A stretch of DNA of 10,875 bases from Aquirhabdus sp. (GTDB lineage Bacteria; Pseudomonadota; Gammaproteobacteria; Pseudomonadales; Moraxellaceae), in NCBI GenBank assembly GCA_030150135.1, contig JASLGO010000165.1:1-10875 (forward strand). The letters are read 5' to 3'. The notes under the pieces are model-generated. The model was not told the origin of the DNA. It made no database searches and saw only the letters and a program-made list of their open reading frames with translations. A program made the position numbers and the translations under genes. This document shows, piece after piece, positions 1 through 8,100 of the stretch. Each line of letters starts with the position of its first letter. Positions within the stretch are counted from its first letter, which is position 1.

Positions 1-38
1 AACTGCAAAATGGCTACCTATCTGGACACACGTTCGCG

Positions 39-94
39 CCATTCGTGGACACTAAAGATGAAAATCTCTTCACTCTTAGTGGCGCACGAAATGG
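39..94. repeat. Imperfect palindrome just after istB
   Basis: Arms at 39-62 and 69-94 are imperfect inverted copies around the 6-base loop AATCTC. Each arm has a CCATT(T)CGTG block followed by ACTAA-NNN-TGAA. The structure begins 15 bases past the istB stop and contains two of the three TGGACA repeats of this end. It could be a transposase binding array, a transcript-ending hairpin, or both. There is no clear run of T residues after it in the istB direction. Confidence 0.55.
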
Positions 95-108
95 ACACCT
101 GACCTGAG

Positions 109-852
109 CTATAAATCTTTTTTTGCCAATCTTTTTCGCATGGATCCTCCCTGAACTTCAATGAAGTGCGAACGATGTACGATCCGATCCAAGATCGCAT
201 CAGCAATCGTCGGATCATTAAACTGACTGTGCCAAACGCTGGGTGGATATTGACTAGTCAAAAGTAATGAGCCATTGCTCGATTGACGATCAATAATATC
301 TAAAAACACAGGGGCTAAAGAAAGATCAATCCCACTCAATCCAAAGTCATCAATAATGAGCAATTGAGTGTTAATCAATTTTTTACGAAGATTCGACAGA
401 GTGCCATCAGCATGAGCTAGAGACAGCTCCTCAAAAAGTTGATGAGCATTGAAATAAAGTGTGTGGTAGCTTAAACGACAAGCTTGAACACCAAACGCAC
501 ATCCGAGCCATGTTTTCCCTGTTCCAGTGGCTCCACTGATGATGATATTTTTATTTTCATTAATCCACTGACAGCCTGCAAACCGATGAATCACATCGCG
601 TTTGATTGCACGATCAGCACTGTATTGAATATCCTCCAAGCTGGCATTGGCATACCTCAGTTTAGCGTTTTTCAGAAGTCGTATTATCTTGAGATTATTG
701 CGACTCGTGACTTCAGCATCCAATAGAATTCCCAATGCTTCCTCAATACTGAGTGACTGTTTATAGAATGAATCTAATTGGGTTTCTAGACAGCTCATGA
801 AGCCCTTGAGCCCTAAAGTCATCAACTTATCTTTTGTGACGTGGTTGAGCAT
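109..852 (-). CDS. istB: IS21-family helper ATPase IstB
   Basis: This 247-residue protein is the AAA+ ATPase partner of the IS21 transposase; in this family it binds target DNA and activates IstA. The Walker A motif GATGTGKT lies at residues 107-114, the Walker B stretch LLIIDDF at 164-170, and a sensor-like LLLTSQ follows. The N-terminal ~90 residues are the helical IstB region. Length is normal for the family. The start is one base after the istA stop and has an AGGAG ribosome binding site, 8 bases upstream, inside the istA tail, so the two genes are probably translationally coupled. No frameshift or missing motif is visible. Confidence 0.96.
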   Translation of the reverse strand: MLNHVTKDKLMTLGLKGFMSCLETQLDSFYKQSLSIEEALGILLDAEVTSRNNLKIIRLLKNAKLRYANASLEDIQYSADRAIKRDVIHRFAGCQWINENKNIIISGATGTGKTWLGCAFGVQACRLSYHTLYFNAHQLFEELSLAHADGTLSNLRKKLINTQLLIIDDFGLSGIDLSLAPVFLDIIDRQSSNGSLLLTSQYPPSVWHSQFNDPTIADAILDRIVHRSHFIEVQGGSMRKRLAKKDL

Positions 853-853
853 C

Positions 854-2404
854 TTAGACTACTCCTGCTGCATAATAGTTGGCACCACGAATATTCTGGT
901 GTTGATATAATGCTGAAGATATTGCTGGCATACTCTTAAGTCGCAAATACGACTGATTTTTAATAATTGACTTTAAACGCTCGACCGAGAGAATATTCAA
1001 TGCCAAGGCGTAAGCACACGCTGGTTCCAGTTGGTCTATCAATTTATTCTCAATAACCCAGTGCTTTAATCCACGTGTCGCTTTGAGATTTGCAGCTAAT
1101 CCTCGATTCATATTAAAAATCTGTTCAAAGTACGTCTGACTTGACTGACCACAACTTGCCGCCCACTTGAGTAGCTCCTCAGGAGTTAACGTCGATTGCA
1201 AAAGGTGATTCGGATGCATGTGCTCAGGAAGAATAAATGTCTGATAACATTTTTCAGATAATAAATGACTAGAAATGCGCTCTCGTTGATAAAATACTTC
1301 AATGATACTTTTGGTGATGCGAAGATCAACTTTAGTATTGATGTAAGGATATGGTACCGAATAGAAGCTGGCTTGCCATTCGATCAAATAAAACTCACTG
1401 ACTCGTACACCATATTTCCATTCGCAGGACTCATAAGGCTGATCAGGTAAGGGGGTGAGTGCAGGTAAGTCAATTTCTAAGAGTTGCTCAAATCGACTGG
1501 TGGTAAAGCGCTTAGTCGTTTTCTGATTGATCATCTCCATTCGTTTCTGGATTTCCCGATTTAGCTCCTCAATCGAAAAGAACTTCTGATTGCGCAGTGG
1601 TGCAAGTACACCCATTTGAACGATTTTTACAGACACTTCAGCTAAACCTTTATCTTTTGGATGCTTAGGTCGTGCTGGCATAATGGCGATATCATAGTGT
1701 TCTGCAAAATTCTCAAATGCGCGGTTGAGCTCTAGTCGTTCTTTTGTATTGATAATGACCGCTGCTTTTAGATTATCCGTGATGATTTGACGAGGAACCC
1801 CACCCAGATGTTGAAATAACTGGATAAAGCACTCAAGCCAGCATTTGCTTTGTTGAGATTCCACCACATGAGCAAACATATAACCAGATGCACCAAGTAC
1901 TCCAACAAATACCTGACATTGCCTTACTATCCCAGTCTGAGGATCGGTAATTGGCATACTCCTACCACAAAAATCGACAAAGAGACTGTCTCCAGCCTTG
2001 TAAAATTGACGCATAGATGGATGCTTAAGTGAACACCACTCTCTGTAGAGCCGAGCCAGCCTAGAATAGGAAACTCCATCTGGCTCTAATTCTTTAAACT
2101 CTTGCCACAAGAGTTCGAGCGTCATATCTCTTTTTTTCAGTTCTCTGCTGATGTAATTAAAGTCTGGGACTGGCTTATGATATTGAATCACCTTATTTTT
2201 AGCCGTACCCAGATACGTGGTAAATTCTTTATTGTTTAATGTAGACAATTCCATGTGTAACAAAGGACTTGCTTGAAATAACTCAGATAACTTTTGAACT
2301 GTTGTGGGGGATATTTTAACCATGGTGGCAATTTGCCGATTGCTAAAATTTCCTTCTTTTAATAAGCGTACTGCAGCACGTTGTTGATCAATGATTAAAC
2401 GCAT
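854..2404 (-). CDS. istA: IS21-family DDE transposase IstA
   Basis: This 516-residue transposase catalyses cutting and strand transfer of the element. An N-terminal helix-turn-helix is visible around residues 18-42 (SNRQIATMVKISPTTVQKL). The catalytic DDE residues fit D144 (in FVDFCG), D210 (in IITDNLK) and E256 (in KGLAEVSV), with spacings of 66 and 46 that match the IS21/retroviral integrase fold. A C-terminal DNA-binding region follows. Length is within the family range and the frame is uninterrupted. The start sits about 100 bases from the presumed terminus at 2507, leaving room for the end repeats and a promoter. An upstream GAGGAG lies about 7 bases from the ATG. Confidence 0.96.
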   Translation of the reverse strand: MRLIIDQQRAAVRLLKEGNFSNRQIATMVKISPTTVQKLSELFQASPLLHMELSTLNNKEFTTYLGTAKNKVIQYHKPVPDFNYISRELKKRDMTLELLWQEFKELEPDGVSYSRLARLYREWCSLKHPSMRQFYKAGDSLFVDFCGRSMPITDPQTGIVRQCQVFVGVLGASGYMFAHVVESQQSKCWLECFIQLFQHLGGVPRQIITDNLKAAVIINTKERLELNRAFENFAEHYDIAIMPARPKHPKDKGLAEVSVKIVQMGVLAPLRNQKFFSIEELNREIQKRMEMINQKTTKRFTTSRFEQLLEIDLPALTPLPDQPYESCEWKYGVRVSEFYLIEWQASFYSVPYPYINTKVDLRITKSIIEVFYQRERISSHLLSEKCYQTFILPEHMHPNHLLQSTLTPEELLKWAASCGQSSQTYFEQIFNMNRGLAANLKATRGLKHWVIENKLIDQLEPACAYALALNILSVERLKSIIKNQSYLRLKSMPAISSALYQHQNIRGANYYAAGVV

Positions 2405-2432
2405 AAAAAACTCCTCACCCAGCGTTGTGAAA

Positions 2433-2507
2433 CGGTGGACTATTCAAAAAGAAATGGACTGGTTTTTATGGGCGTCATACGACAACACACGATGTATCGA
2501 ATTGACA
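2433..2507 (-). repeat. Iterated terminal repeats of the IS21 element, istA side
   Basis: Reading inward on the minus strand, related blocks start at 2507 (TGTCAATTCG), 2460 (AGTCCATTTC) and 2441 (AGTCCACCG). IS21-family elements carry multiple such repeats at their ends as IstA binding sites. The outermost block begins with the family's typical TGT. This assignment is by pattern and was not checked against a second copy of the element. Confidence 0.5.
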
Positions 2508-2561
2508 AATCGACGCATCATGTACAGAATGAAGAGGTCTGCTCTAAGACAACTTCATCAG

Positions 2562-2599
2562 CGGCTCATGTTTCTTCAGAACATGAGCCGTTGTATTTT
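2562..2599 (+). terminator. Rho-independent terminator-like hairpin
   Basis: A perfect 11-base stem (CGGCTCATGTT at 2562-2572 with AACATGAGCCG at 2580-2590) has a 7-base loop and is followed on the plus strand by TTGTATTTT. The T-rich side indicates termination of rightward transcription, yet the only genes to its left are the leftward IS genes. It may have ended a gene that the IS interrupted or removed. It could also slow transcripts leaving the small RHH gene on the other strand, where the T tail is lacking. Confidence 0.6.
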
Positions 2600-2623
2600 G
2601 CCCAGACTATAAAATAATGAAAT

Positions 2624-2806
2624 CTATGTCATCTGGTTTCCTCCGCAGTTGTTCTGATGAGAGCCGTGTTCCTCGGCAAATCTATGCTCTTCTAAGAGAA
2701 CAGTAATAAAATTATTGAGAGATCGCCGATCTGCCTTAGCCGATTTTTTGACCCATGCCAAGAGCTGCGGAGTAAGGCGTACATTCATTTGCACAAATTC
2801 GCTCAT
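2624..2806 (-). CDS. Small Arc-like ribbon-helix-helix DNA-binding protein
   Basis: This 60-residue protein has the Arc/MetJ layout: a short N-terminal beta strand (FVQMNVRLTPQ) followed by two helices (LLAWVKKSAKADRRSLNNF and ITVLLEEHRF). It ends in a polar His/Asn tail. The ATG at 2806 is preferred over an upstream ATG at 2893 because GAGG lies 8 bases before it and the extra 29 residues do not fit the fold and would cover the operator-like repeats. It is divergent from a second RHH-containing gene at 2960. Such proteins bind tandem operator repeats as dimers and often repress their own promoter. Its specific target is unknown. Confidence 0.8.
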   Translation of the reverse strand: MSEFVQMNVRLTPQLLAWVKKSAKADRRSLNNFITVLLEEHRFAEEHGSHQNNCGGNQMT

Positions 2807-2830
2807 ATTTTTTGCCTCAACGAATTTAGT

Positions 2831-2911
2831 TGATACTAGCATACTGCTAATACTGCGATAAATTGATGGTCTCGTCAATATAGTCAATAGCAAACTGATA
2901 GCATAAACTGC
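2831..2911. promoter_or_regulatory. Candidate operator repeats between divergent RHH genes
   Basis: ATACT occurs at 2833, 2841 and 2850, giving 8-9 base spacing. A longer block TGATACTAGCATACTGC (2831-2847) recurs in variant form as TGATAGCATAAACTGC (2896-2911). RHH proteins of the Arc/MetJ type bind short tandem sites with this sort of spacing. One cluster lies near the small gene's start and the other closer to the plus-strand gene, so both promoters could be covered. A possible minus-strand -35 (TTGACG) lies at 2873-2878, but its -10 is weak. Confidence 0.4.
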
Positions 2912-2959
2912 AAATGCATTAGAATTTCATAAAAGAATTGACCAAAGAAGGGTTATGCA

Positions 2960-3970
2960 GTGGCGCGCAACGACACACAATTTAATCTCCGTATTCCTTT
3001 GGAGCTGAAGGAGCAAATCGAAGATTCTGCAAAATCAGCAAATCGTTCAATTAATGCTGAGGCGGTATCTCGATTATATCAATCGTATATGTTGGATCAG
3101 CGCGCAACTTCAGAAAGCATCAAGGCACTCGAAGCGCTCTTGCAACGAAGTACGCCCTCGGCAAGAAGAATGGTTATCGCGGAGCGATTAAACACCTTGG
3201 TAAATGACATCAATGAAATCGTTATGGGTAAGATTAAACCCGCACGAATTGCGATGGAGATTGGAGAAAGCTACGCTGAACCTGTCGAAAATTGGTTTGA
3301 AGGAAAAACTGAACCGTCATTTAAACAGCTTGAAGCCGTTGCACTCTATCTTGGTGCTGTTCCTGAATGGTTACAACTTGGAGAAGACAGTAAATACCCT
3401 GTTCACTATTCACGAGTTCCAGAATCAAGCGTCGAAGGGGTTGCTTGGTTGTTGGATCTGGATCAGCCTGTCAAACCAACACATATTTATTTCATCAGGC
3501 AATTGAGTGCGGCTGGGGAGTTGCTCATCATTAAAAAGTATAATGATTGGCGCTGTACAGTGCACTTAACGCCTTATCATGTCAGTGAGATGATTGGCTC
3601 AGGTGGTGAATCCTCACTTGCGCATTTAATGGTCATTTGGCATCTACTATATAAAGTTTATGTCAGCACATCTCCCTTGATTGTCCAAAGTTTTTTATTG
3701 AGTCCTGAAGAGTTTAATGAGATTAGTCGTGGTCAAACGCATCCTTTAAAGCCACTTCAACATAGAATCAATCAGCCTTGGTGGGAGGATATCTGGGAGC
3801 GGGATATATCAAAAACACCCGATTATTGGTCTGGATGGGAGGCTTTATGTCTGCGTATGCAGCGCGCTATTGCACACAGATCGTTTTTGTCCAATACCCA
3901 CGAACAAATCTTTGCGGGGCAGCATCCATTCGTTCAGGAGGCAAAGTTGAGATATAAGAATAGTAATTGA
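2960..3970 (+). CDS. RHH plus XRE-like HTH DNA-binding regulator
   Basis: This 336-residue protein starts at GTG, supported by GAAGG 8 bases upstream; a nearby ATG at 2955 is in another frame that soon stops. Residues 1-45 match an Arc-like ribbon-helix-helix (FNLRIPLELKEQIEDSAK, then NRSINAEAVSRL). Residues about 75-142 resemble an XRE/lambda-repressor helix-turn-helix, with IKPARIAMEIGES, ENWFEGKTEPSFKQLEAVA and the typical tail LGAVPEWLQLGE. The final ~190 residues are rich in Trp and Tyr and I do not recognise them; they may sense a ligand or mediate oligomerisation. The gene is divergent from the small RHH gene, suggesting a paired switch, and convergent with the toxin locus. Confidence 0.8.
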   Translation: MARNDTQFNLRIPLELKEQIEDSAKSANRSINAEAVSRLYQSYMLDQRATSESIKALEALLQRSTPSARRMVIAERLNTLVNDINEIVMGKIKPARIAMEIGESYAEPVENWFEGKTEPSFKQLEAVALYLGAVPEWLQLGEDSKYPVHYSRVPESSVEGVAWLLDLDQPVKPTHIYFIRQLSAAGELLIIKKYNDWRCTVHLTPYHVSEMIGSGGESSLAHLMVIWHLLYKVYVSTSPLIVQSFLLSPEEFNEISRGQTHPLKPLQHRINQPWWEDIWERDISKTPDYWSGWEALCLRMQRAIAHRSFLSNTHEQIFAGQHPFVQEAKLRYKNSN

Positions 3971-4012
3971 TTTCTTTTACATTACATATTTGGCTCAGTT
4001 TTGCTTCGCGAT

Positions 4013-4459
4013 TTACATGACAAAGCTATCTATCATTAAGCTACCAGTTCCATATTTAAAATCACCATTACAGCTATTAGTTCCTTTTATTTCAGAAATA
4101 AAAAATAATGATTCAGGTTGTTCATAATAACTTAAAACAAAACATTGTTTTTTTGTACTATTTTTAACATCCATTAAAACAATACTTAACAGCCAACGAG
4201 ATTTAGCTGCTTGGTGACCAGGTGGAAATCCAAATCTAGCTGATTTCAAAGAAGCGAGAATCTCGCCTCTGTTGTTTGGTAACAAGCACTTCTTTGATAA
4301 AAGCTCGTTCTCTATGGGACATAATTCTATGGATACAATATTATTGGATATAACATTAGATAGCTCTTTATGGAGAGTCCAATTGGCAATTAAAACCATA
4401 TATAAAATCGCCCCGATTACTAAAACAGTGATGAGTCCAACAAAGAATCTGTTTTTCAT
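4013..4459 (-). CDS. Membrane-anchored putative immunity protein of a displaced Rhs tip
   Basis: This 148-residue protein has one N-terminal membrane segment (about residues 5-25) after a basic start (MKNR), with the remainder probably periplasmic. Four cysteines (47, 58, 106, 130) would allow two disulfides there. I do not recognise the fold. The immunity role is inferred from position: its ATG overlaps by ATGA the stop of a 45-codon open remnant that reads like an Rhs tip, the tight arrangement seen in toxin-immunity pairs. AGGTGG inside that remnant provides the ribosome binding site. A periplasmic domain would suit a toxin acting at the envelope. It has no visible promoter of its own and may rely on readthrough from the rhs operon. 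Confidence 0.65.
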   Translation of the reverse strand: MKNRFFVGLITVLVIGAILYMVLIANWTLHKELSNVISNNIVSIELCPIENELLSKKCLLPNNRGEILASLKSARFGFPPGHQAAKSRWLLSIVLMDVKNSTKKQCFVLSYYEQPESLFFISEIKGTNSCNGDFKYGTGSLMIDSFVM

Positions 4460-4593
4460 AATCCACCTATGAACTTATACCAACATAGTAGAATTCCTGC
4501 TCCTGGCAGAGTGGCGCCAACTCCACCTTCATTAACACCCGATGTACCATTTGGAATATAGTGACTAGAATTGATCGCTTGATAGATAAGTGT
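4456..4593 (-). pseudogene. Orphan Rhs C-terminal tip remnant
   Basis: A 45-codon reading frame without a start codon runs from just after an in-frame TAA at 4594-4596 to a TGA at 4456-4458. Its translation contains HYIPNGTSGVNEGG, then LPGAGILLCWYKF, and ends in IGGL. The composition (Gly-rich, aromatic, hydrophobic near the end) is that of a folded Rhs tip rather than random sequence, and the stop overlaps the next gene's start by ATGA. It probably remains from a former C-terminal toxin that was displaced when the present tip was acquired. The upstream part, including any Rhs core segment, is missing. The tip identity is my reading and was not checked by a database search. Confidence 0.6.
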
Positions 4594-4630
4594 TTAATAC
4601 CAAAAGTTTAATTGGCATGATATTACCGAA

Positions 4631-5110
4631 CTACGCTGGTTGGCTATTCCAAAAAAAATCGCAATATGTTTCTGCAATAAGCACAACCTGTTTATCTTCC
4701 ACTGTTTCAGCACGAATATACGCCATGCTCAATATGTTATAAGGATCCCAATCAAAGAAATCTAAAAAATAGAGTTTGGGTAAATCTTTAATAGCTACCA
4801 ACTGGTCTTTCTTCCAAACAACATTCCCATTCTCACTAACTTCACAAAACTGAATTGGTATTTCGTGTAAAAACGATTTTGGAACAACCTTAATATAACT
4901 GAGTCCATGTTTACGATAGCTAGTTGGTAAAGCATCTACTTTACGAGGATGAAATACCATAGTCTTCAAGAGCTCTAGCTCTATAATATTAAATGAGTCA
5001 TGAATTTCTAATGACCATTTATCATTCATTTCAGCAAAGCATGAATTCCATATATGACGAGATGCTTCTCTAAAACGGAGCATATCATTTGTAATATTTT
5101 CCGTATTCAT
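4631..5110 (-). CDS. Putative cognate immunity protein of the Rhs toxin
   Basis: This 159-residue, probably cytoplasmic protein has no signal peptide or membrane segment. Its ATG at 5110 is separated from the rhs TAA by a single base, and AAGGG within the last rhs codons lies 7 bases upstream, so translation is probably coupled. An ATG at 5158 would overlap rhs by 47 bases and add an unconvincing 16 residues. The opening (MLRFREASRHIWNSCF) resembles, from memory, small proteins encoded just after rhs genes in other Proteobacteria. I cannot name the family. An acidic, aromatic stretch LYFLDFFDWDPYN (about residues 112-124) could form a toxin-binding surface. Immunity function is inferred from position. 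Confidence 0.75.
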   Translation of the reverse strand: MNTENITNDMLRFREASRHIWNSCFAEMNDKWSLEIHDSFNIIELELLKTMVFHPRKVDALPTSYRKHGLSYIKVVPKSFLHEIPIQFCEVSENGNVVWKKDQLVAIKDLPKLYFLDFFDWDPYNILSMAYIRAETVEDKQVVLIAETYCDFFWNSQPA

Positions 5111-5111
5111 T

Positions 5112-8100
5112 TTAAAACCCTTGTAATCCTTGGCTCGGACGATCTGGATAACAATCACATGTTATAGGATTTTGATTATATACAATAACATGCACATAAC
5201 CGCCTTTGTGCCCATGCCCAGGTTTTGATACACCCCAGCTCGCGCCAGATGGACAAGGCTTACAATTACCATGACAATCCCGCCCAGGATTAACAATAGG
5301 CAATACTACAGGATCACTTTTTCCACGAGATTCAAGCCATGCAAGCCATGCTGCGAAAGTAAGGTTTGCTATCGCAGAACATCCACCATCCATACATAAC
5401 CATACCACTGCTGCAATAGGATTTCGTCCATCTGGATCAACTAGATTTTCTGGATTTTCACCCACATACCCATAGAGATTCAGCCCTCCACTTTCACCGA
5501 TTGAATCCTTAGACAACCATCGCCCTGTATCAGGACTATAAGCCCGATACCAAGTCAAATTCAGGCCTGTAGGCACATGCTGATACATATTGGCATAACC
5601 GAAAGTCGGTATCGTTCCACTGGAATGGGTAACCACACCATACGCACTATAGACTCGCTGCCCTTTGACAACGCCACTCGCATCGACAACTTGTACAACT
5701 GAACCCAAATTATCTAACGCATAGTACTGAGATGTGTTGGTTATCGTGTTGAACTCGCCTTGTGGGTAATACAAAGACTGAGTACTGCCAGTAGTCGTAT
5801 GGCTTTCACAGGGTTTACTACCACACCATAAATAATGCGTTACGGTTGGTGGCGTTGTCGCAGAACTGGCTTCACTGATACTGGTGCGTTTAGATAATCC
5901 GTTATAGGTAAACTTGCTGATATGACTTGTCATCTTGCTGGTAATCTGAATCAAACGATTCTCTGCATCCCACAAGTAACTATTCTTCCCATCATCCAAG
6001 ACATTACCATTGGCATCATAAATCCAGTTCAGGCTATTTTGAGTCATGACCTGATTATCTGGATTGACTGTGAAACTGTTATTGGATGTTGGCTCAACCT
6101 TGCTCAGGATATTGAACGCCGCATCATAGCCATAGCTGCTATTGGCAGACGTACCACCGCTGCCATGATTGTGGTCATCGTTGTCGTGATCGCGACGATT
6201 GCCTCTGTCGTGATCTTGATCTTCATGTTTTTCAATACTGTGCCGACGGTCTTCATCACGATCAGTGTGGTCACCACCACCGCGTAATGGGCTCGCGACA
6301 ACTGCAGTCAGACGCTGATCATTATCATAGGTGTAGCTTTGTACACCATTGACATCTGTCCGAGACAATATCTGGTCTTCTGGACCTGTGGTGTAGGTAA
6401 TGGTGGGCGCACCTGTCGTGGTCTGCACTCTATTGCCAAACAAGGACTTCAACCAGTTACAGAACTGCTCATATACACTCAAGGTGATCGGATGACTGAT
6501 CGATTGAAGTTGGCGATCCTGCTGACTCGTACCATAGGTATAGACGGTTTGCCATTTCTGCCCTTGCAAGACTTCGTTGGTTATCAGTCCTGTTTGTCCC
6601 AGATAGGTGTATTGGAACGTACCCAGAGGTGATTGGTGCTGGATCATTCGTCCAAGATTGTCATAACTCATGGTGTTGGTTGCTGTACCAATCGTACTAC
6701 TGATGACACGACCAAGGACATCATAAGTGTTCTTCATGATGGCATTGCCACCATCGGGACTATCTTCTTCTGCAAGCTTTAGCGCACCCAATGTGCCTGC
6801 TGGAACATATTTGTAAGTTGTTGTTCCAGTTCCATCCTGCATACTTAGCGTACGTGGATAAAGTGTATCTGGAGTAAAGGTGACATTGGCAGTGGGATTA
6901 ACTGCATTGACATAATTGATGCCACGCACCAAATTATCGATGCCATAAGTCATCTGTTTGGTTTGATGTAGAGGGTCAGTTGTGGTAACTAAACGTCCTG
7001 CTGAATCATAACCTGCGGTATAAGTGCCACCATTCGGATAAGTTTTGCTGATCACCCGCCCTTGGATATCACGTACCCAAGTGGTGGTGTGACCATTTGC
7101 ATCAGTCAGACTGATTAAACGACCAGAAGGGTCATAACCATAGTGGATGACATTCCCCAGCGGATCAGTTTCGGTAATTTTGTTACGATTGGCATCATAG
7201 CTGTAGCTGGTGATTTGCCCCAATCGATTGATAACTTTACTGACGTCCAGTTTGTCATAGATGGTCTGATCCATTGTACCATCTGGATAGGTGGTGCTAA
7301 TCAATCGATTTAGAGCATCATATTTGTAAGTCAGCATATAACCTTCGGAATCAGTATCCGTCAGCATATTGCCCGTTGCATCATAAGTGTAACGGTGTTG
7401 AACCTGCCCCGCAGCATTAATGATCTGTGTCAGATTACCATGGCTATCATATCGGTATTGCGTGGTTTCCCCTTTGGCATTGGTTTCTGAGGTTTTGAGA
7501 CCGTTGCTATCGTAAGCATAGGTCGTGGTTTGACCTGCTGCATCGGTTGCCGTTAACGGCTCATGCAGACCGTTATAGGTATATTTGGCAACGGTATCTT
7601 GCTGATTACCAAACGCTTGACGAATCTGGATGATGTCAATGCCATTTGGAGCATAGTCATAATAGGTCACACGCCCTGCGGGGTCGGTTTCACTTGTTTT
7701 GTTGCCAATACTGTTATAGGAATATAAATAACTTTGCGTGCTGCCATCGCCCAAGACTCGCGCGATTTCATTGGGCTGGGCGGAAGGTCCCGCCATGAGG
7801 GGATCTGGCTGCCCTGTATAGAAAGACCAGACTCGATTCTCAAGCGGCTCTTTACGACTTTCCAGAATTGGGACGGGTACACTCCACGTAGGATCATTGT
7901 ATGCATGCAACCAATGGTCAATATGAGCCTTGGTGTAATCTAAAGTACCACCCATGGCTTGCATGGTGGCTTTATCCCAATGGTATGAATTACGATAATT
8001 GATAAAAATGTTGCGGATTGAACTCGTTTTAGCTTGCGGAACGATACTTTCACTAAATGGAATACCTGGCGCAGCATGCAGAAACTCTTGTCGTTCAGTA

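Larger units (their letters stand above)
1..2507 (-). mobile_element. IS21-family insertion sequence, partial at the left edge
   Basis: The istA-istB pair and its flanks form one IS21-type element transcribed leftward. The istA-side terminus is probably at 2507. Read on the minus strand it begins TGTCAATTCGATAC and is followed 47 bases in by AGTCCATTTC and 19 bases further by AGTCCACCG, the iterated end repeats typical of this family. On the istB side, TGGACA repeats occur at 23-28, 46-51 and 92-97, but no inverted copy of the 2507 terminus is visible. That end therefore probably lies to the left of the window. Both genes are intact, so the element may be active. The exact end and any target duplication cannot be fixed here. 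Confidence 0.8.

Noticed and set aside
2391..2617. Two overlapping plus-strand open frames of 60-73 codons
   Set aside because: They cross the presumed IS end, lack convincing ribosome binding sites and run into the hairpin; composition is not protein-like.
6165..6272. Possible CRISPR or tandem DNA repeat in the GATCAC-rich stretch
   Set aside because: No repeat unit of constant length or spacing; the pattern comes from Asp and His codons.
5922..6301. Plus-strand and second minus-strand open frames opposite and within the Asp/His-rich part of rhs
   Set aside because: They are frame shadows of the low-complexity GAT/CAC-rich coding; their translations are runs of Ile, Thr, Val and Met with no start signals.
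7000..7700. Apparent repeated DNA in the middle of rhs
   Set aside because: Explained by YD-repeat coding (recurring TATGAT/GGTCGT codons); units are diverged and belong to the Rhs shell, not a separate element.
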